A stretch of 5,873 bases of DNA from Planctomycetota bacterium (GTDB lineage Bacteria; Planctomycetota; Planctomycetia; Pirellulales; Lacipirellulaceae). The stretch lies in NCBI GenBank assembly GCA_013151315.1, contig JAADIN010000180.1, positions 1 through 5,873 on the forward strand, given 5' to 3'. The translations under genes were made by a program, and so were the position numbers. The notes below the pieces were generated by a model. It saw only the letters and a list, made by a program, of their open reading frames with translations. It was not told the origin of the DNA and searched no databases. Below are positions 5,260 through 5,873 of the stretch, piece after piece (within the stretch, counting starts at the first letter, position 1; every line of letters begins with the position of its first letter).

Positions 5260-5873
5260 TACTCTTTCGTCTGTATACTTCGGAATTTCAGGAACCGGAA
5301 TTTCCTCCAGCAATCTCGCGATGAGATCTTCCGTCGACATCCCTTCTGCCTGCGCCTGGAAATTGGTGCTGATGCGGTGTCGCAATACGGGGACGGCGAC
5401 GCGCTGCACGTCTTCGATCGAGACGGTAAATCGGCCGTCCATCGCTGCGAATGCTTTGCCGCCGTGGATGAGGAACTGGCCGGCGCGTGGGCCGGCTCCC
5501 CAGTCGACTAGCTCGCTAACGAATTTTGGTGCCGACGGGTCTTTGGGGCGCGTGGCGCGAACCAAGGACGCGACGTAGGTGATGATGTATTCGCTGACCG
5601 CGACCGAGCTGACCAACTTTTGCAGATTCAAGATGGCGCGGGTGGAAAGGATTTTTGAGACCGTCGGTTTTTCGTGGCGCGTGGTCGAAGCGAGGATCTG
5701 CTCTTCTTCTTTTGCCGAGGGGTAGTCGACCTTGATGTTGAACATGAATCGATCGAGCTGCGCTTCGGGCAGCGGATAAGTCCCTTCCTGTTCAATGGGG
5801 TTTTGGGTGGCGATCACGAAGAAGGGATCGGGTAATGGATAAGTCGTCTGCCCGATCGTGATTTCGCGTTCCT
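5257..5873 (-). CDS. MoxR-family AAA+ ATPase, C-terminal 204 residues (5' end outside window)
   Basis: The frame runs from the window edge to TAA at 5259-5257. The visible part begins near EREITIGQTTYPLPDPFFV and continues with the MoxR hallmark ATQNPIEQEGTYPLPEAQ region and LDRFMF. N24 of the fragment in ATQNP is sensor 1, R41 in LDRF is a candidate arginine finger, and GAGPRA (125-130) is the sensor 2 motif, followed by the helical lid. Walker A and B lie in the missing portion, about 120-130 residues by comparison with the usual length of 320-340. MoxR proteins use ATP hydrolysis to remodel or activate partner proteins, commonly through VWA-domain adaptors such as the DUF58 protein encoded next. 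It is the first gene of the visible operon; any promoter lies outside the window. The stop codon lies within the first bases of the intergenic repeat. Family assignment is very secure; the specific substrate is unknown. Confidence 0.97.
   Translation of the reverse strand, partial: EREITIGQTTYPLPDPFFVIATQNPIEQEGTYPLPEAQLDRFMFNIKVDYPSAKEEEQILASTTRHEKPTVSKILSTRAILNLQKLVSSVAVSEYIITYVASLVRATRPKDPSAPKFVSELVDWGAGPRAGQFLIHGGKAFAAMDGRFTVSIEDVQRVAVPVLRHRISTNFQAQAEGMSTEDLIARLLEEIPVPEIPKYTDERV

Noticed and set aside
5257..5275. TATA-like hexamers (TATACA, TATAAC) near the end of moxR as a promoter for the DUF58 gene
   Set aside because: They lie in moxR codons and its stop, no matching -35 element at suitable distance was seen, and such AT motifs occur by chance.
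1..5873. A wholly new multi-gene system
   Set aside because: The gene order MoxR, DUF58, BatA-type and VWA/amidotransferase-like is a recognised cluster in planctomycetes and related bacteria. The novelty, if any, lies in the intercistronic structures and the function, not in the gene set.

Overview
The window is a tightly packed minus-strand operon fragment of the MoxR AAA+ / von Willebrand factor A (VWA) type. GC content looks moderate to high, and TCG, CTC and GAC codons are frequent. The gene order (MoxR ATPase, DUF58 protein, BatA-N membrane protein, VWA plus glutamine-amidotransferase-like membrane protein) and the style of the intergenic repeat suggest a planctomycete, probably of the Pirellulales. 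That assignment comes from recollection of the families, not from a database search.

In transcription order (high to low coordinates): the C-terminal 204 residues of a MoxR ATPase (5873 to 5257, 5' end outside the window); a 175-base non-coding gap (5256 to 5082) filled by a long nested imperfect inverted repeat; a complete 298-aa DUF58 protein (5081 to 4185); after 3 bases, a complete 710-aa membrane protein with a BatA N-terminal domain and a VWA domain (4181 to 2049); a possible 26-codon ORF (2052 to 1972) joined to its neighbours by ATGA stop/start overlaps on both sides and bounded by a 19-bp exact direct repeat; and the first 658 residues of a second membrane VWA protein with a glutamine-amidotransferase-like domain (1975 to 1), cut by the window edge. 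No convincing plus-strand gene, tRNA, rRNA, CRISPR array or transposase was seen.

From family knowledge, MoxR ATPases work with VWA-domain partners in chaperone-like or complex-assembly roles. Here the cytosolic DUF58 protein would link the ATPase to two membrane-anchored VWA proteins. These two look like ancient paralogues with the same layout: transmembrane pair, VWA, beta-sandwich, amidotransferase-like fold, C-terminal beta domain. One has an intact metal-binding MIDAS motif and the other a degenerate one. The target of this system in planctomycetes is, to my knowledge, not established.

The architecture itself is a known conserved cluster. The less ordinary parts are the two intercistronic structures: the palindromic element between moxR and the DUF58 gene, and the duplicated ribosome-binding/start module with its micro-ORF between the two VWA membrane genes.
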